A model generated the notes under the pieces. That model was not told where the DNA came from and did no database searches. It saw only the letters and a program-made list of their open reading frames with translations. A stretch of DNA of 64,000 nt from Paludibacterium purpuratum (GTDB taxonomy: Bacteria; Pseudomonadota; Gammaproteobacteria; Burkholderiales; Chromobacteriaceae). Positions 9,991 to 17,665 of the stretch are shown in pieces. The DNA lies in assembly GCF_004363805.1 (NCBI RefSeq), contig NZ_SNZP01000003.1, forward strand, positions 228,435 to 292,434, read 5' to 3'. Position numbers and translations under genes: made by a program. The first letter of the stretch is position 1. The number at the start of each line of letters is the position of its first letter.

Positions 9991-11406
9991 TTACTGGCTG
10001 GCGGCCTTCTTCATCAGCAGCTGCTGTACCTTGAGCGTATTCAACGCCTGGCTGAGCTGGTAGTCGTTGGCCGGGTCCGGCTCGTCGCCATTGGCTGCCG
10101 GGCGTGCCGGCTTGGTGGCGTCCGAGGCCGGCGCCGGGGCGGCTGCGGTCGGCTTGGCCGGCGCCGGGCGCGTGTCGTCGCCGTTCGGGTTGGCCAAGTG
10201 GCCTTCCAGATCGGCTTCGCGCACGGAGAAGGCCTGATAGGCCGAGTCGCCGCCGTCGGCCAGGATGTCCGGCGTGATGCCCTTGGCCTGGATCGAGCGG
10301 CCGCTCGGCGTGAAGTAGCGCGACGTGGTCAGACGGATGCCGCCATCGTTGGTCAATGGCAAGATCGATTGAACCGAGCCCTTGCCGAAGGTCTGCGTGC
10401 CGAGGATCAGCGCGCGCTTGCTATCCTGCAAGGCGCCGGCGACGATTTCCGAGGCGGAGGCCGATCCGCCGTTGACCAGCACCACCATCGGTACCTTGCG
10501 GCTTTGCTGCGGCAGCTTGGCCAGCGGGTTGGAGCCGTCGGCATTGGCGTAGTTGGCCAAGGTGGCGGTCAGATGCATCTTCGAGTCGCTGGTGCGGCCC
10601 TGGGTGTAGACCACCAGCGTGTCTTTGGGCAGGAAGGCCGCCGCCACGCCGACCGCGCCGTTGAGCAGGCCGCCAGGATCGTCGCGCAGGTCGAGCACCA
10701 GGCCCTTCAGGTCGCCCTTGTTGCTGGTGTACATGTTCTGGATGGCGCTGGCCAGGTTTTCCGCCGTATGTTCCTGGAACTGGGTCACGCGCACATAGCC
10801 GTAGCCCGGTTCGATCAGCTTGAACTTGACGCTCTTGGTGCGGATGATGGCGCGCGTCAGCGTCACCACGATCGGCTTGTCGGCGTTCTTGCGCGCGATC
10901 GTCAGCGTCACCTTGGTGCCCGGTTTGCCGCGCATGCGCTTGACGGCGTCGGTGAGGCTCAGGCCGCGCACCGGCGTGTCGTCGATCTTGACGATGAAGT
11001 CGCCGCTCTTGATGCCGGCCTTCTGCGCCGGGGTGTCCTCATAGGGGGCCACCACCTTGACCAGGCCGTCCTCGGCGCCGATCTCGATACCCAGGCCGCC
11101 GAATTCGCCCTGGGTCTTCTCGCGCAGATCCTTGAATTCGTCCGGCGTCATATAGTCGGAGTGCGGGTCGAGGCCGGTCAACATACCCTTGATGGCATCG
11201 TTGATCAGCTTCTTGTCGTCCACCGGTTCGACGTAATCCTGTTTGATGCGGCCGAATACCTCGGCAAAGGTCCGCAATTCGTTCAGCGGCAAGGCGGAGA
11301 GGCTGGCATCTTTCTCGGCGTAGGCCTGAATGCTCAGGGTCAGCGCCCCGCCCGCCAGTGCGCCGGCACAGATCAGCGCGATTTTTTTCAAGCGTTGACT
11401 ACTCAT
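9991..11406 (-). CDS. ctpA: C-terminal processing peptidase (S41 family)
   Basis: A periplasmic serine protease that trims or degrades envelope proteins from the C-terminus. The 471 residues have an N-terminal signal segment (about 8-28), a PDZ domain (around ETQGEFGGLGIEIG to PVRGLSLTDAVKRMRG) and an S41 catalytic core. NGGSASASEIVAGAL carries the nucleophilic serine, and FGKGSVQ, about 25 residues on, carries the general-base lysine. The last 80 residues are rich in Ala and Pro and look disordered. gpmI-envC-ctpA is a recurrent proteobacterial order. In Pseudomonas, CtpA acts on peptidoglycan endopeptidases, and a similar link with EnvC is plausible here. Confidence 0.93.
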   Translation of the reverse strand: MSSQRLKKIALICAGALAGGALTLSIQAYAEKDASLSALPLNELRTFAEVFGRIKQDYVEPVDDKKLINDAIKGMLTGLDPHSDYMTPDEFKDLREKTQGEFGGLGIEIGAEDGLVKVVAPYEDTPAQKAGIKSGDFIVKIDDTPVRGLSLTDAVKRMRGKPGTKVTLTIARKNADKPIVVTLTRAIIRTKSVKFKLIEPGYGYVRVTQFQEHTAENLASAIQNMYTSNKGDLKGLVLDLRDDPGGLLNGAVGVAAAFLPKDTLVVYTQGRTSDSKMHLTATLANYANADGSNPLAKLPQQSRKVPMVVLVNGGSASASEIVAGALQDSKRALILGTQTFGKGSVQSILPLTNDGGIRLTTSRYFTPSGRSIQAKGITPDILADGGDSAYQAFSVREADLEGHLANPNGDDTRPAPAKPTAAAPAPASDATKPARPAANGDEPDPANDYQLSQALNTLKVQQLLMKKAASQ

Positions 11407-11430
11407 CTGGAAGAACTCTCCGTTGACGTT

Positions 11431-12732
11431 TTAATGCACCCAGGTAAGGGGATTTACTGGCTTACCTAAGTAACGTATTTCAAAGTACAGGCCGGGCTCG
11501 CCGCTGTCCAGTGCCCCGGTGCTGCCCAGGCTGTCGCCGGCCTTGACCGCGTCGCCAACGCCGCGGCCGACCACCGACAGGCCGGTGTAGACCGTCAGGT
11601 AGTTGCCGCCGTGATCGACGATGACCGCGTTGCCGAAGCCCCTTAGCGCATCGGCATAGACCACGCGTCCGTCGGCCACCACGTGGACGGCCTGACCGCG
11701 ACCGGCGTGAATGAAGACGCCTTTCCAGACGGTGCCTTCATTACGCATGGTGCCGAAGCGGCCGGCGATCTCGCCGGTGACCGGCAGCTTCATACGCCCT
11801 TGCAGGCTCTTGAAGGCGCGGCCGGCATTGCTGTCGTCGGCTGCCGTATCGACCGTTTCTACCGGCACTTGGGTCTTGGCGACCTCCGGCACGGGTTTGC
11901 CCTGTTTCTGCGCGTCGGCAGCCATCCGGCGGCGGCGCTCGTTTTCCTTGCGTGCCGCTTCCTGCCGTGCCTTGAACGCGGCCTTTTCCTTCGCCTTGCG
12001 TTCGGCGATCTGCTGCTGGATCTTGCGGTTGATGTTGGCGATCAGGTCGGTGAGCCGCTTTTCGTCCTGCTTGAGCTTGGCCAATTGATCTTGCCGATTC
12101 TGAATCTCGCTGTTCAGCTGGTGAACCTGCTGCTGCTTATCGGCTCGGGTCTGCTGCAGCTGACTCTTCTCCTGCGCTTTCTTGGTGCTCATGCCGACGA
12201 TGATGTGCAATTGCTGTTCCAGCTGTTCGGCCAACTGCGCCAGCGACGCTTGGCGCTGATTCAGATCCTGGATCAGTTGTTGCTGCGCGCGAGCGATGTA
12301 CTGGTAGTACACCAGGTCGCGCGAGGTCTGATTCGGATCGGAGCCGTTGAACATCAGCTTCATGGCATCGTGCTCGCCGTTGCGATACTGGTGTGCCAGC
12401 ATCTGCGACACTTTTTGGCGTGCGAGGGCCACTTGCTGTTGGGCCGTCTGGATCTGATGCTCAAGGTCGGCCAGCCGCTGCGTGGAAGCGTTTTGTTTCT
12501 TGCCGAGTTGATTGAGCACCTGGTCGGTTTGCTGGATGGCCAGTTCCGACTGCTGGATGGCGGATTGCGCCTGCTTTTGCACCGCCTGTTTCTGGGCGAT
12601 GTCCTTTTGCAGGCTGTCGATCTCCTTGCGCACCGCCTTCAGATTCTGTTGCTGCGGGGCGGTGCTCAAGGTCGTGGTCGCGGCCCAGGTCGGGCCGGCG
12701 AGCATCAAGAGGAGGAGTAGAGAACGTTTCAC
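11431..12732 (-). CDS. envC: Murein hydrolase activator EnvC-like (degenerate LytM)
   Basis: A periplasmic coiled-coil protein that would activate amidases at the septum. It starts at GTG 12732, overlapping the gpmI stop as GTGA. The 433 residues comprise a signal peptide (MKRSLLLLLMLAGPTWA), a long Gln/Lys-rich coiled coil (about 25-270), a variable linker and a C-terminal M23/LytM domain. The zinc ligands are lost: the usual HxGxD reads HAGRG and the usual HLHFE reads GLYFE. It is therefore probably not a peptidase, which agrees with E. coli EnvC, where a degenerate LytM domain only activates AmiA and AmiB. It sits 24 bases upstream of ctpA. Confidence 0.9.
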   Translation of the reverse strand: MKRSLLLLLMLAGPTWAATTTLSTAPQQQNLKAVRKEIDSLQKDIAQKQAVQKQAQSAIQQSELAIQQTDQVLNQLGKKQNASTQRLADLEHQIQTAQQQVALARQKVSQMLAHQYRNGEHDAMKLMFNGSDPNQTSRDLVYYQYIARAQQQLIQDLNQRQASLAQLAEQLEQQLHIIVGMSTKKAQEKSQLQQTRADKQQQVHQLNSEIQNRQDQLAKLKQDEKRLTDLIANINRKIQQQIAERKAKEKAAFKARQEAARKENERRRRMAADAQKQGKPVPEVAKTQVPVETVDTAADDSNAGRAFKSLQGRMKLPVTGEIAGRFGTMRNEGTVWKGVFIHAGRGQAVHVVADGRVVYADALRGFGNAVIVDHGGNYLTVYTGLSVVGRGVGDAVKAGDSLGSTGALDSGEPGLYFEIRYLGKPVNPLTWVH

Positions 12733-14249
12733 TGGAAGTCGATCAGGGATTCACCGGTCATTTCTGCGGGTTTGTCGAGGCCCATGATGCTGAGCATGGA
12801 TGGGGCGATGTCGCGCAATGCGCCGCCGGCACGGATATGCGCGGCGCGGCCGATGTACAGGAACGGCACTTGGTTGGTGGTGTGCTGGGTGTGCGGTTGG
12901 CCATTGACGGCATCGTACATCTTTTCGCAATTGCCGTGGTCGGCACTGATCACCACCTCGCCGCCGGCGGCCAGCATGGCATCGACACAACGGGCGATGC
13001 AGCTGTCGAGCGCTTCGACGGCACGAACGGCGGCGTCGAAGTTACCGGTGTGACCCACCATGTCGCCGTTGGCGAAGTTGCAGATGATGGCATCGTACTT
13101 GTTCGAGGCGATGGCCTCGACGATGTGATCGGCTACTTGCGGCGCGCTCATTTCCGGCTGCAGGTCATAGGTCGCGACCTTGGGCGACGGCACCAGGATA
13201 CGGTCTTCGCCCGGGTAGACCTGCTCTTCGCCACCGTTGAAGAAGTAGGTGACGTGCGGGTATTTCTCGGTTTCGGCGATGCGCAGCTGATGCAGGCCGA
13301 GGCCGGCCAGGTATTCGCCCAAACCGTTCTTGATGGTTTGCGGCGCGTACAGCGTCGGCTGCGGGTATTCCTCGCCGTAGCGCGTGAGCGTCGCGAAGTA
13401 GGCGAACTTCGGTTGACGCGCCTTGAAGCCGTCGAAACGGGCGTCGGTCAGCGCGCTGACCAACTGGCGTGCGCGGTCGGCGCGGAAGTTCATGAACAGT
13501 ACGCTGTCGCCGTCGGCCATGACGGTCTTGGCGCCGATGGCGGTCGGCTTGACGAATTCATCGTTCTCGCCGCGCTGGTAGGCGGCTTCCAAGGCCGCGA
13601 GGCCGGTCTCGGCGTGGAACTCGCCCGCGCCGTCGACCAGCAGACGGTAGGCGGTTTCGACGCGTTCCCAGCGCTTGTCGCGATCCATCGCCCAATAGCG
13701 GCCGGTCATCGAGGCCAGACGGGCTACGGGAATGTCGGCCAGTACGGCGTCCAAGCGCTCCAGATAGCGGCGTGCGCTTTGCGGCGGCGTATCGCGGCCG
13801 TCGAGGAAAGCGTGCATGGCGACGCGTTGCACGCCGGCCCGTTGCGCGGCGCGCAGCACGGCGTGAATGTGGTTTTCGTGGCTGTGCACGCCGCCATCGG
13901 ACAGCAGGCCCATGACGTGCAGGGTGCCGTTATGCGCTTGGCGGAAGGCCTCTTGCAAGGTGGGGTTCTGCTCGAAAGTGCCCGCCTCGATATCGCAATC
14001 GATGCGGCTGATGTCTTGCTGGACGATGCGGCCGGCGCCGATATTCAGGTGACCGACCTCCGAATTGCCGAACTGACCGGCGGGCAGACCGACGGAATGT
14101 TCGGACGCCTCAATGGTGCCGAATGCATATTTTGCACACAGGGCTTTCCAGTGCGGTGCACGCGCGTGCAGAATGGCATTGTCATCGCCTTCCGGTCGGT
14201 AGCCGAAGCCGTCCATGATCAGCAGCATTACAGGTGTGGGTTTTTTCAT
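12729..14249 (-). CDS. gpmI: 2,3-bisphosphoglycerate-independent phosphoglycerate mutase
   Basis: Interconverts 3- and 2-phosphoglycerate in glycolysis and needs Mn2+. The 506 residues match the family length of about 510. LLIMDGFGYR supplies the first metal-binding aspartate, FGNSEVGHLNIGAGR the phosphorylated catalytic serine, and HAFLDGRDTPP and VISADHGNCEKM further metal and substrate ligands. First gene of a minus-strand run with envC and ctpA, and translationally coupled to envC by a 4-base overlap. A 104-base gap separates it from the divergent ArsR gene. Confidence 0.96.
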   Translation of the reverse strand: MKKPTPVMLLIMDGFGYRPEGDDNAILHARAPHWKALCAKYAFGTIEASEHSVGLPAGQFGNSEVGHLNIGAGRIVQQDISRIDCDIEAGTFEQNPTLQEAFRQAHNGTLHVMGLLSDGGVHSHENHIHAVLRAAQRAGVQRVAMHAFLDGRDTPPQSARRYLERLDAVLADIPVARLASMTGRYWAMDRDKRWERVETAYRLLVDGAGEFHAETGLAALEAAYQRGENDEFVKPTAIGAKTVMADGDSVLFMNFRADRARQLVSALTDARFDGFKARQPKFAYFATLTRYGEEYPQPTLYAPQTIKNGLGEYLAGLGLHQLRIAETEKYPHVTYFFNGGEEQVYPGEDRILVPSPKVATYDLQPEMSAPQVADHIVEAIASNKYDAIICNFANGDMVGHTGNFDAAVRAVEALDSCIARCVDAMLAAGGEVVISADHGNCEKMYDAVNGQPHTQHTTNQVPFLYIGRAAHIRAGGALRDIAPSMLSIMGLDKPAEMTGESLIDFQ

Positions 14250-14353
14250 GATATTAGCAATCAGAATATTAGAAATTCTTGATGGAAGGCGATTTTATGT
14301 TTACTATTGTACCGTATATCGCATCAGAATAATGACTACTTAGGAGTAATACC

Positions 14354-14650
14354 TTGTTGTTCAATAATGACCAGATCGAACAATCCTCGCGGGCGATGAA
14401 GGCCATGTCGCACCCGTTGCGGCTGAAGATCATCTCCGTGCTCGAGGATCAGGAGGTCAGCGTTCAGGATATTGTCGAACAGGTAGGCACGTCGCAAAGC
14501 AATATTTCCCAACACTTGGCCATCATGCGCGACAAAGGGGTGTTGCGGACGCGCAAGGATGCGAACCGGGTGTACTACCGGGTGGGCGATATACGAACCC
14601 TCGAAGTGCTGAAAATGATGCGCGAAGTATTCTGCGGTTTCGGCGACTGA
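14354..14650 (+). CDS. ArsR-family winged-helix transcriptional regulator
   Basis: A 98-residue DNA-binding protein with a TTG start at 14354, supported by AGGAG at 14342-14346. The fold is read from MKAMSHPLRLKIISVL, then the recognition region VQDIVEQVGTSQSNISQHLAIMRDKGVL and the wing RKDANRVYYRVGD. The metal-binding ELCVCDL motif of arsenic and cadmium sensors is absent (the position reads EVSVQDI). Metal sensing through those sites is therefore unlikely, and a redox, sulfide or metabolic regulator is more plausible. It is divergent from gpmI and followed at once by a strong terminator. Its target cannot be read here. Confidence 0.88.
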   Translation: MLFNNDQIEQSSRAMKAMSHPLRLKIISVLEDQEVSVQDIVEQVGTSQSNISQHLAIMRDKGVLRTRKDANRVYYRVGDIRTLEVLKMMREVFCGFGD

Positions 14651-14701
14651 GTATCGACCTTCTATATAGATAGTATGGCGGCCGCTGGCCGCGCGATCCT
14701 A

Positions 14702-14734
14702 ACGGGCTACGCATGCGTAGCCCGTCGGTTTTTT
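14702..14734 (+). terminator. Intrinsic terminator after the ArsR gene
   Basis: A perfect 24-base palindrome (14702-14725) with 10-bp arms ACGGGCTACG/CGTAGCCCGT around CATG. Six T begin three bases after the stem. The T-run touches the stop codon of convergent xseA. Confidence 0.88.
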
Positions 14735-16088
14735 AAAACGGCAAACCGGGCTGAATGTCCGTTTGCCGGTCCACCACCGCTTCGGTGCGTCCCTGTGCCA
14801 ATTGCAGTTTCAACCGTTGTCCCTGCCGTAGCTCGTCCGCGGATTTCACCACTTGTCCCGCTTCGGTTTGTACGATGGCATAACCGCGTTCCAGCACGGC
14901 CTGCGGATTGTACGACGATAGCAGTGCCGCGGCGCCGTGCACGGTTTGCTGCCGATTGATCAGCCATTGCTGCATGGCGCGGCGCAAGGCGTCGGTGCGC
15001 TGCGCCAAGCGCTCGCGGCGTCTGGGCAGGTCGGGGCGGTTTTGTGCGAAGCGGTTCTGTGTCAGCTCAAGCCGCATGCGGGCGCGTTGCATATGGCGTT
15101 GCATCTGTTGGCTCAACTGCTGGCCCACATGGGCGAGTTGCATGGCTTGTTGCTTCAGCCGCTCGCCGGGGTGTCGCAGTCGTTGGGCCTTCAGGTCGAG
15201 TTGCTGCGCCTTATGGTTGAGCTGGCGTGCCATGGCGCGTGCGAGGCCTTGGCGCGCCTGATCGATCTGGCGCTGTAGTTGCTCACGACTCGGCGCCGCC
15301 AATTCGGCCGCCGCCGTCGGCGTCGGGGCGCGCAGATCCGCGGCGAAGTCGCAGATGGTGAAGTCGGTTTCGTGGCCGACGCCGCTGATGATCGGGATCG
15401 GGCTGTTCGCCACCGCCCTGGCCACCACCTCCTCGTTGAACGACCATAAATCCTCGATGCTACCGCCGCCGCGGCAGACGATCAGCACGTCGACCTCGGC
15501 GCGCGCGCCGGCGAGCTTGATGGCTTCGGCGATTTGGGCTGCTGCGGCGTCGCCTTGTACCTGGGTCGGGTACAGGATCAGCGGCAGGCCGGGCATGCGC
15601 CGGGTCAGTGTCGTGACCACGTCGCGCAGCGCGGCGGCGGCGGGAGAGGTGACGATGCCCACCGCACGCGGCAGGTGCGGGATCGGACGTTTACGCTCGG
15701 CGGCGAACAGGCCTTCGGCGCTCAATTGCGCCTTGAGCCGTTCGAAGGCTTCGAATAGCCGGCCCAGTCCCGCCGCGCGCACCGTCTCGACGTTGATCTG
15801 AAATTCGCCGCGCGCCTCGTAGAGCGAGGGTAGACCGCGCAATTCGACCTGCTGGCCATTGGCTAGCCGAAACGGCAGCAGGCCGACGCGGTTGCGGAAC
15901 ATGACGCAGCGCACTTGGGCGCTGGCGTCCTTGAGCGAGAAATAGGCATGGCCGGAGGCTGCGATGGTCAGATTGGAGATCTCACCGCCGATCCAGGCTG
16001 CCGGCAGGCCGGATTCGAGTAGATCGCGCGCAAGACGGTTCAGCGCCGAGACGCTGATGACATCACCGGCAAGGGGAGAAAATGGCAT
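14733..16088 (-). CDS. xseA: Exodeoxyribonuclease VII large subunit
   Basis: The catalytic subunit of ExoVII, which degrades single-stranded DNA from both ends in mismatch and recombination repair. The 451 residues begin with an OB-fold DNA-binding domain (VSALNRLARDLLESGLPAAWIGGEISNL, then GHAYFSLKD). The conserved core contains GIVTSPAAAALRDVV, RGGGSIEDLWSFNEE and GVGHETDFTICDFAADLRAPTPTAAAE. A long basic coiled coil (about 280-370) where XseB subunits attach follows, with a C-terminal GYAIV domain. xseB is not in the window. The gene is convergent with the ArsR regulator. Confidence 0.96.
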   Translation of the reverse strand: MPFSPLAGDVISVSALNRLARDLLESGLPAAWIGGEISNLTIAASGHAYFSLKDASAQVRCVMFRNRVGLLPFRLANGQQVELRGLPSLYEARGEFQINVETVRAAGLGRLFEAFERLKAQLSAEGLFAAERKRPIPHLPRAVGIVTSPAAAALRDVVTTLTRRMPGLPLILYPTQVQGDAAAAQIAEAIKLAGARAEVDVLIVCRGGGSIEDLWSFNEEVVARAVANSPIPIISGVGHETDFTICDFAADLRAPTPTAAAELAAPSREQLQRQIDQARQGLARAMARQLNHKAQQLDLKAQRLRHPGERLKQQAMQLAHVGQQLSQQMQRHMQRARMRLELTQNRFAQNRPDLPRRRERLAQRTDALRRAMQQWLINRQQTVHGAAALLSSYNPQAVLERGYAIVQTEAGQVVKSADELRQGQRLKLQLAQGRTEAVVDRQTDIQPGLPF

Positions 16089-16436
16089 TTTGTCAAGTCA
16101 TCCACAGCAGTTGACAACGCACGGTTTTATGTGAAGAGATCGCGCCAATTCTTTAAAACCGCCTGGTGGTAGTGGTGTAAAACCTAATAAAAACAACCGT
16201 TTGGTGGTTTATTATCAAACGATTCTAATTGCTGCCCCATCTTGGTGAATGCGCGAAGAGGGAGCGGTTTTTTCAATATTATCAACAGGTTTATCCACAC
16301 CGTTGAAATCGCGCTTTAAGTGCCGTATGTAAGCGATGCCATTGTAGCAGCGCCTCGGGCACGACGGGTGTGCAAAGCGCGGCGGGAAGAGACCGCACGG
16401 TCGGCGGGCATGGCCCGCCGCCTCCGGGAAAAGCCG
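16089..16436. other. AT-rich gap with DnaA-box-like sites
   Basis: No convincing ORF in these 348 bases. TTATCCACA at 16291-16299 is an exact DnaA box. TTATCAACA (16279-16287) and TCATCCACA (16097-16105) each differ by one base. A GC-rich palindrome (GGCGGGC and GCCCGCC around a 3-base loop, near 16405-16421) lies just past the end of the downstream small gene, without a U-tract. It could hold the xseA promoter or a minor DnaA-responsive site. It lacks the gene context of a chromosomal origin. Confidence 0.4.
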
Positions 16437-16694
16437 TTAATCGGCCGTGAGAACCAGGCACCCCGCCATATGACGCGCTTGCGCGGCCTTGGGCAGATAC
16501 AACCAAGACGTGTTGGCATCGATCGGCTCGAACGCCCACGGCAAGCGGCTATCGACGATCAAACGGCACTCGTCGGAATTTTGACGATTGGCGCGCGGCA
16601 AGCACAACACGGAAATCAGGGAAAGTAACTGCTGTTGGCGGGCATCTGGGTTTGAAGAAAGGATAGGAACTGCATTACCATTTTCGGCAGCCAT
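16437..16694 (-). CDS. Hypothetical small protein (85 aa)
   Basis: Not recognised. ATG 16694 is preceded by GGAG six bases upstream, which supports translation. The protein is soluble, with no signal peptide or membrane segment. A polar N-terminus is followed by an amphipathic helix (ARQQQLLSLISVLCLP) and a short region with SRLPWAFEP and TSWLYLPK. There are three cysteines but no metal-binding spacing. A member of a small family limited to this bacterial group is likely. The opposite-strand frames here are no better supported. Confidence 0.55.
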   Translation of the reverse strand: MAAENGNAVPILSSNPDARQQQLLSLISVLCLPRANRQNSDECRLIVDSRLPWAFEPIDANTSWLYLPKAAQARHMAGCLVLTAD

Positions 16695-16896
16695 TCTGAA
16701 CTCCAGGATAGTTTGGTTTGGTTAGCGGGCTCGGCGGTGTTCTAGCACCCCGGGTCCGCGCCTCTCGCGGCAAATGCCGCCCCCGTACATTACCCAGCCA
16801 ACAAAACGCTGACAACGGCGAACGACCGTCAGAAAATGCTGAAATTGTTCGTGCGGGAGTATGGGGGGCGCCAACGGCAACCCGCCATATGCGATT

Positions 16897-16926
16897 GGTG
16901 CGATGCTTCGCGATCGCACCCTACGG
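16897..16926. repeat. Dispersed hairpin repeat, copy A
   Basis: GGTGCGAT (16897-16904) and ATCGCACC (16913-16920) form an 8-bp stem around GCTTCGCG, followed by CTACGG. Related hairpins of the form GGGTGCG-CTTCGCG-GCACCC occur near 29606 and 45585 in this window, all between genes. Confidence 0.5.
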
Positions 16927-16959
16927 AAAACAATGCGCCCTCATTGGCAGGGCGCATTG
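16927..16959 (-). terminator. Intrinsic terminator after the 135-aa hypothetical gene
   Basis: CAATGCGCCCT (16931-16941) pairs with AGGGCGCATTG (16949-16959) as an 11-bp stem with a 7-base loop. On the minus strand TTTT follows. It lies 25 bases past the stop at 16985, so this isolated gene has its own transcript end. Confidence 0.85.
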
Positions 16960-16984
16960 TCGTCTCGAGCGGATGAATTGGAAA

Positions 16985-17392
16985 TTAAATTTTCTTGTAT
17001 TCCGGTGTTAAATCGGTATTGGCACGGATGATGAGTTCATAATCGCCCTTTCCCAACTCGGCGTCGCCATTGACTTTTACTTTAAGGTCGTATCGAACGC
17101 TTGTGGTATAGAAAACGGCCGAGCCATGCTGAAAGATCTGCTTAGGCGAGTTTCCGTGAGGCGTCATCTGGATGTAGTGTGTGACGTCATCTCTAGTACC
17201 CTCAGTGCTATTATTCAGCCCATCCAGAGCGTGTTGCGAGTCACACCACGGCGTCCACATATTACATGCCATGACTTCGCCGGCTGGTACCACGACATGA
17301 TTACCCGGTTTATTCGGATGTTCGTAATTGATCACATCGATCTCTTGATTGCTCAAGTTACGAACCAGCTTAATTGCCCTAATGTCACTCAT
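16985..17392 (-). CDS. Hypothetical protein (135 aa), possibly acquired
   Basis: Not recognised. ATG 17392 follows GGAG by six bases; GTG 17395 is an alternative. The sequence is polar, with many Asn, Thr and Asp and alternating beta-type stretches: VRNLSNQEIDVINYEH, HVVVPAGEVMACNMW, AVFYTTSVRYDLKVKVNGDAELGKGDYELIIRAN split by loops. This suggests a compact beta-sandwich. There is no signal peptide and no transmembrane helix; two cysteines (CNMWTPWC) lie close together. Base composition is clearly lower in GC than its neighbours, as is the 270-base stretch upstream. With its own terminator it looks like a single-gene insertion. The function is open. Confidence 0.7.
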   Translation of the reverse strand: MSDIRAIKLVRNLSNQEIDVINYEHPNKPGNHVVVPAGEVMACNMWTPWCDSQHALDGLNNSTEGTRDDVTHYIQMTPHGNSPKQIFQHGSAVFYTTSVRYDLKVKVNGDAELGKGDYELIIRANTDLTPEYKKI

Positions 17393-17618
17393 CACAATCT
17401 CCTTGCATGGATGTGTTGATGCATTCGGTGACGCATGCAGAAAAAACTGCCGCTAGATCACCCGACTCACGAAATTGTTCTTTGGACAATTGGCGCCACG
17501 CAACTTAGCAAACAAGCTAAGTATATGTTATATAAAAACAAATAATGCCATTGTCAAGTCGCCTTCAAAGAGGATGCCTTGGCTGCAAGGGCGATTTTGC
17601 CGCGATGGCCGCGGGCAT

Positions 17619-17644
17619 AAAAAACGGCCGCGCAAGGCGGCCGT
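17619..17644 (-). terminator. Intrinsic terminator after adhE
   Basis: On the minus strand ACGGCCGC and GCGGCCGT close an 8-bp stem with a 5-base loop, followed by six T. It lies 21 bases past the adhE stop. Confidence 0.9.
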
Positions 17645-17665
17645 GGATCGAGAGGGAAGATTCGA

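Noticed and set aside
16089..16436. Chromosomal replication origin
   Set aside because: DnaA-like sites are present, but dnaA, dnaN, gidA and parAB are absent from the window and the gap is short.
16320..16628. Short plus-strand frame opposite the 85-residue gene
   Set aside because: Its translation is Arg-rich and lacks a ribosome binding site, whereas the minus-strand gene has GGAG at good spacing.
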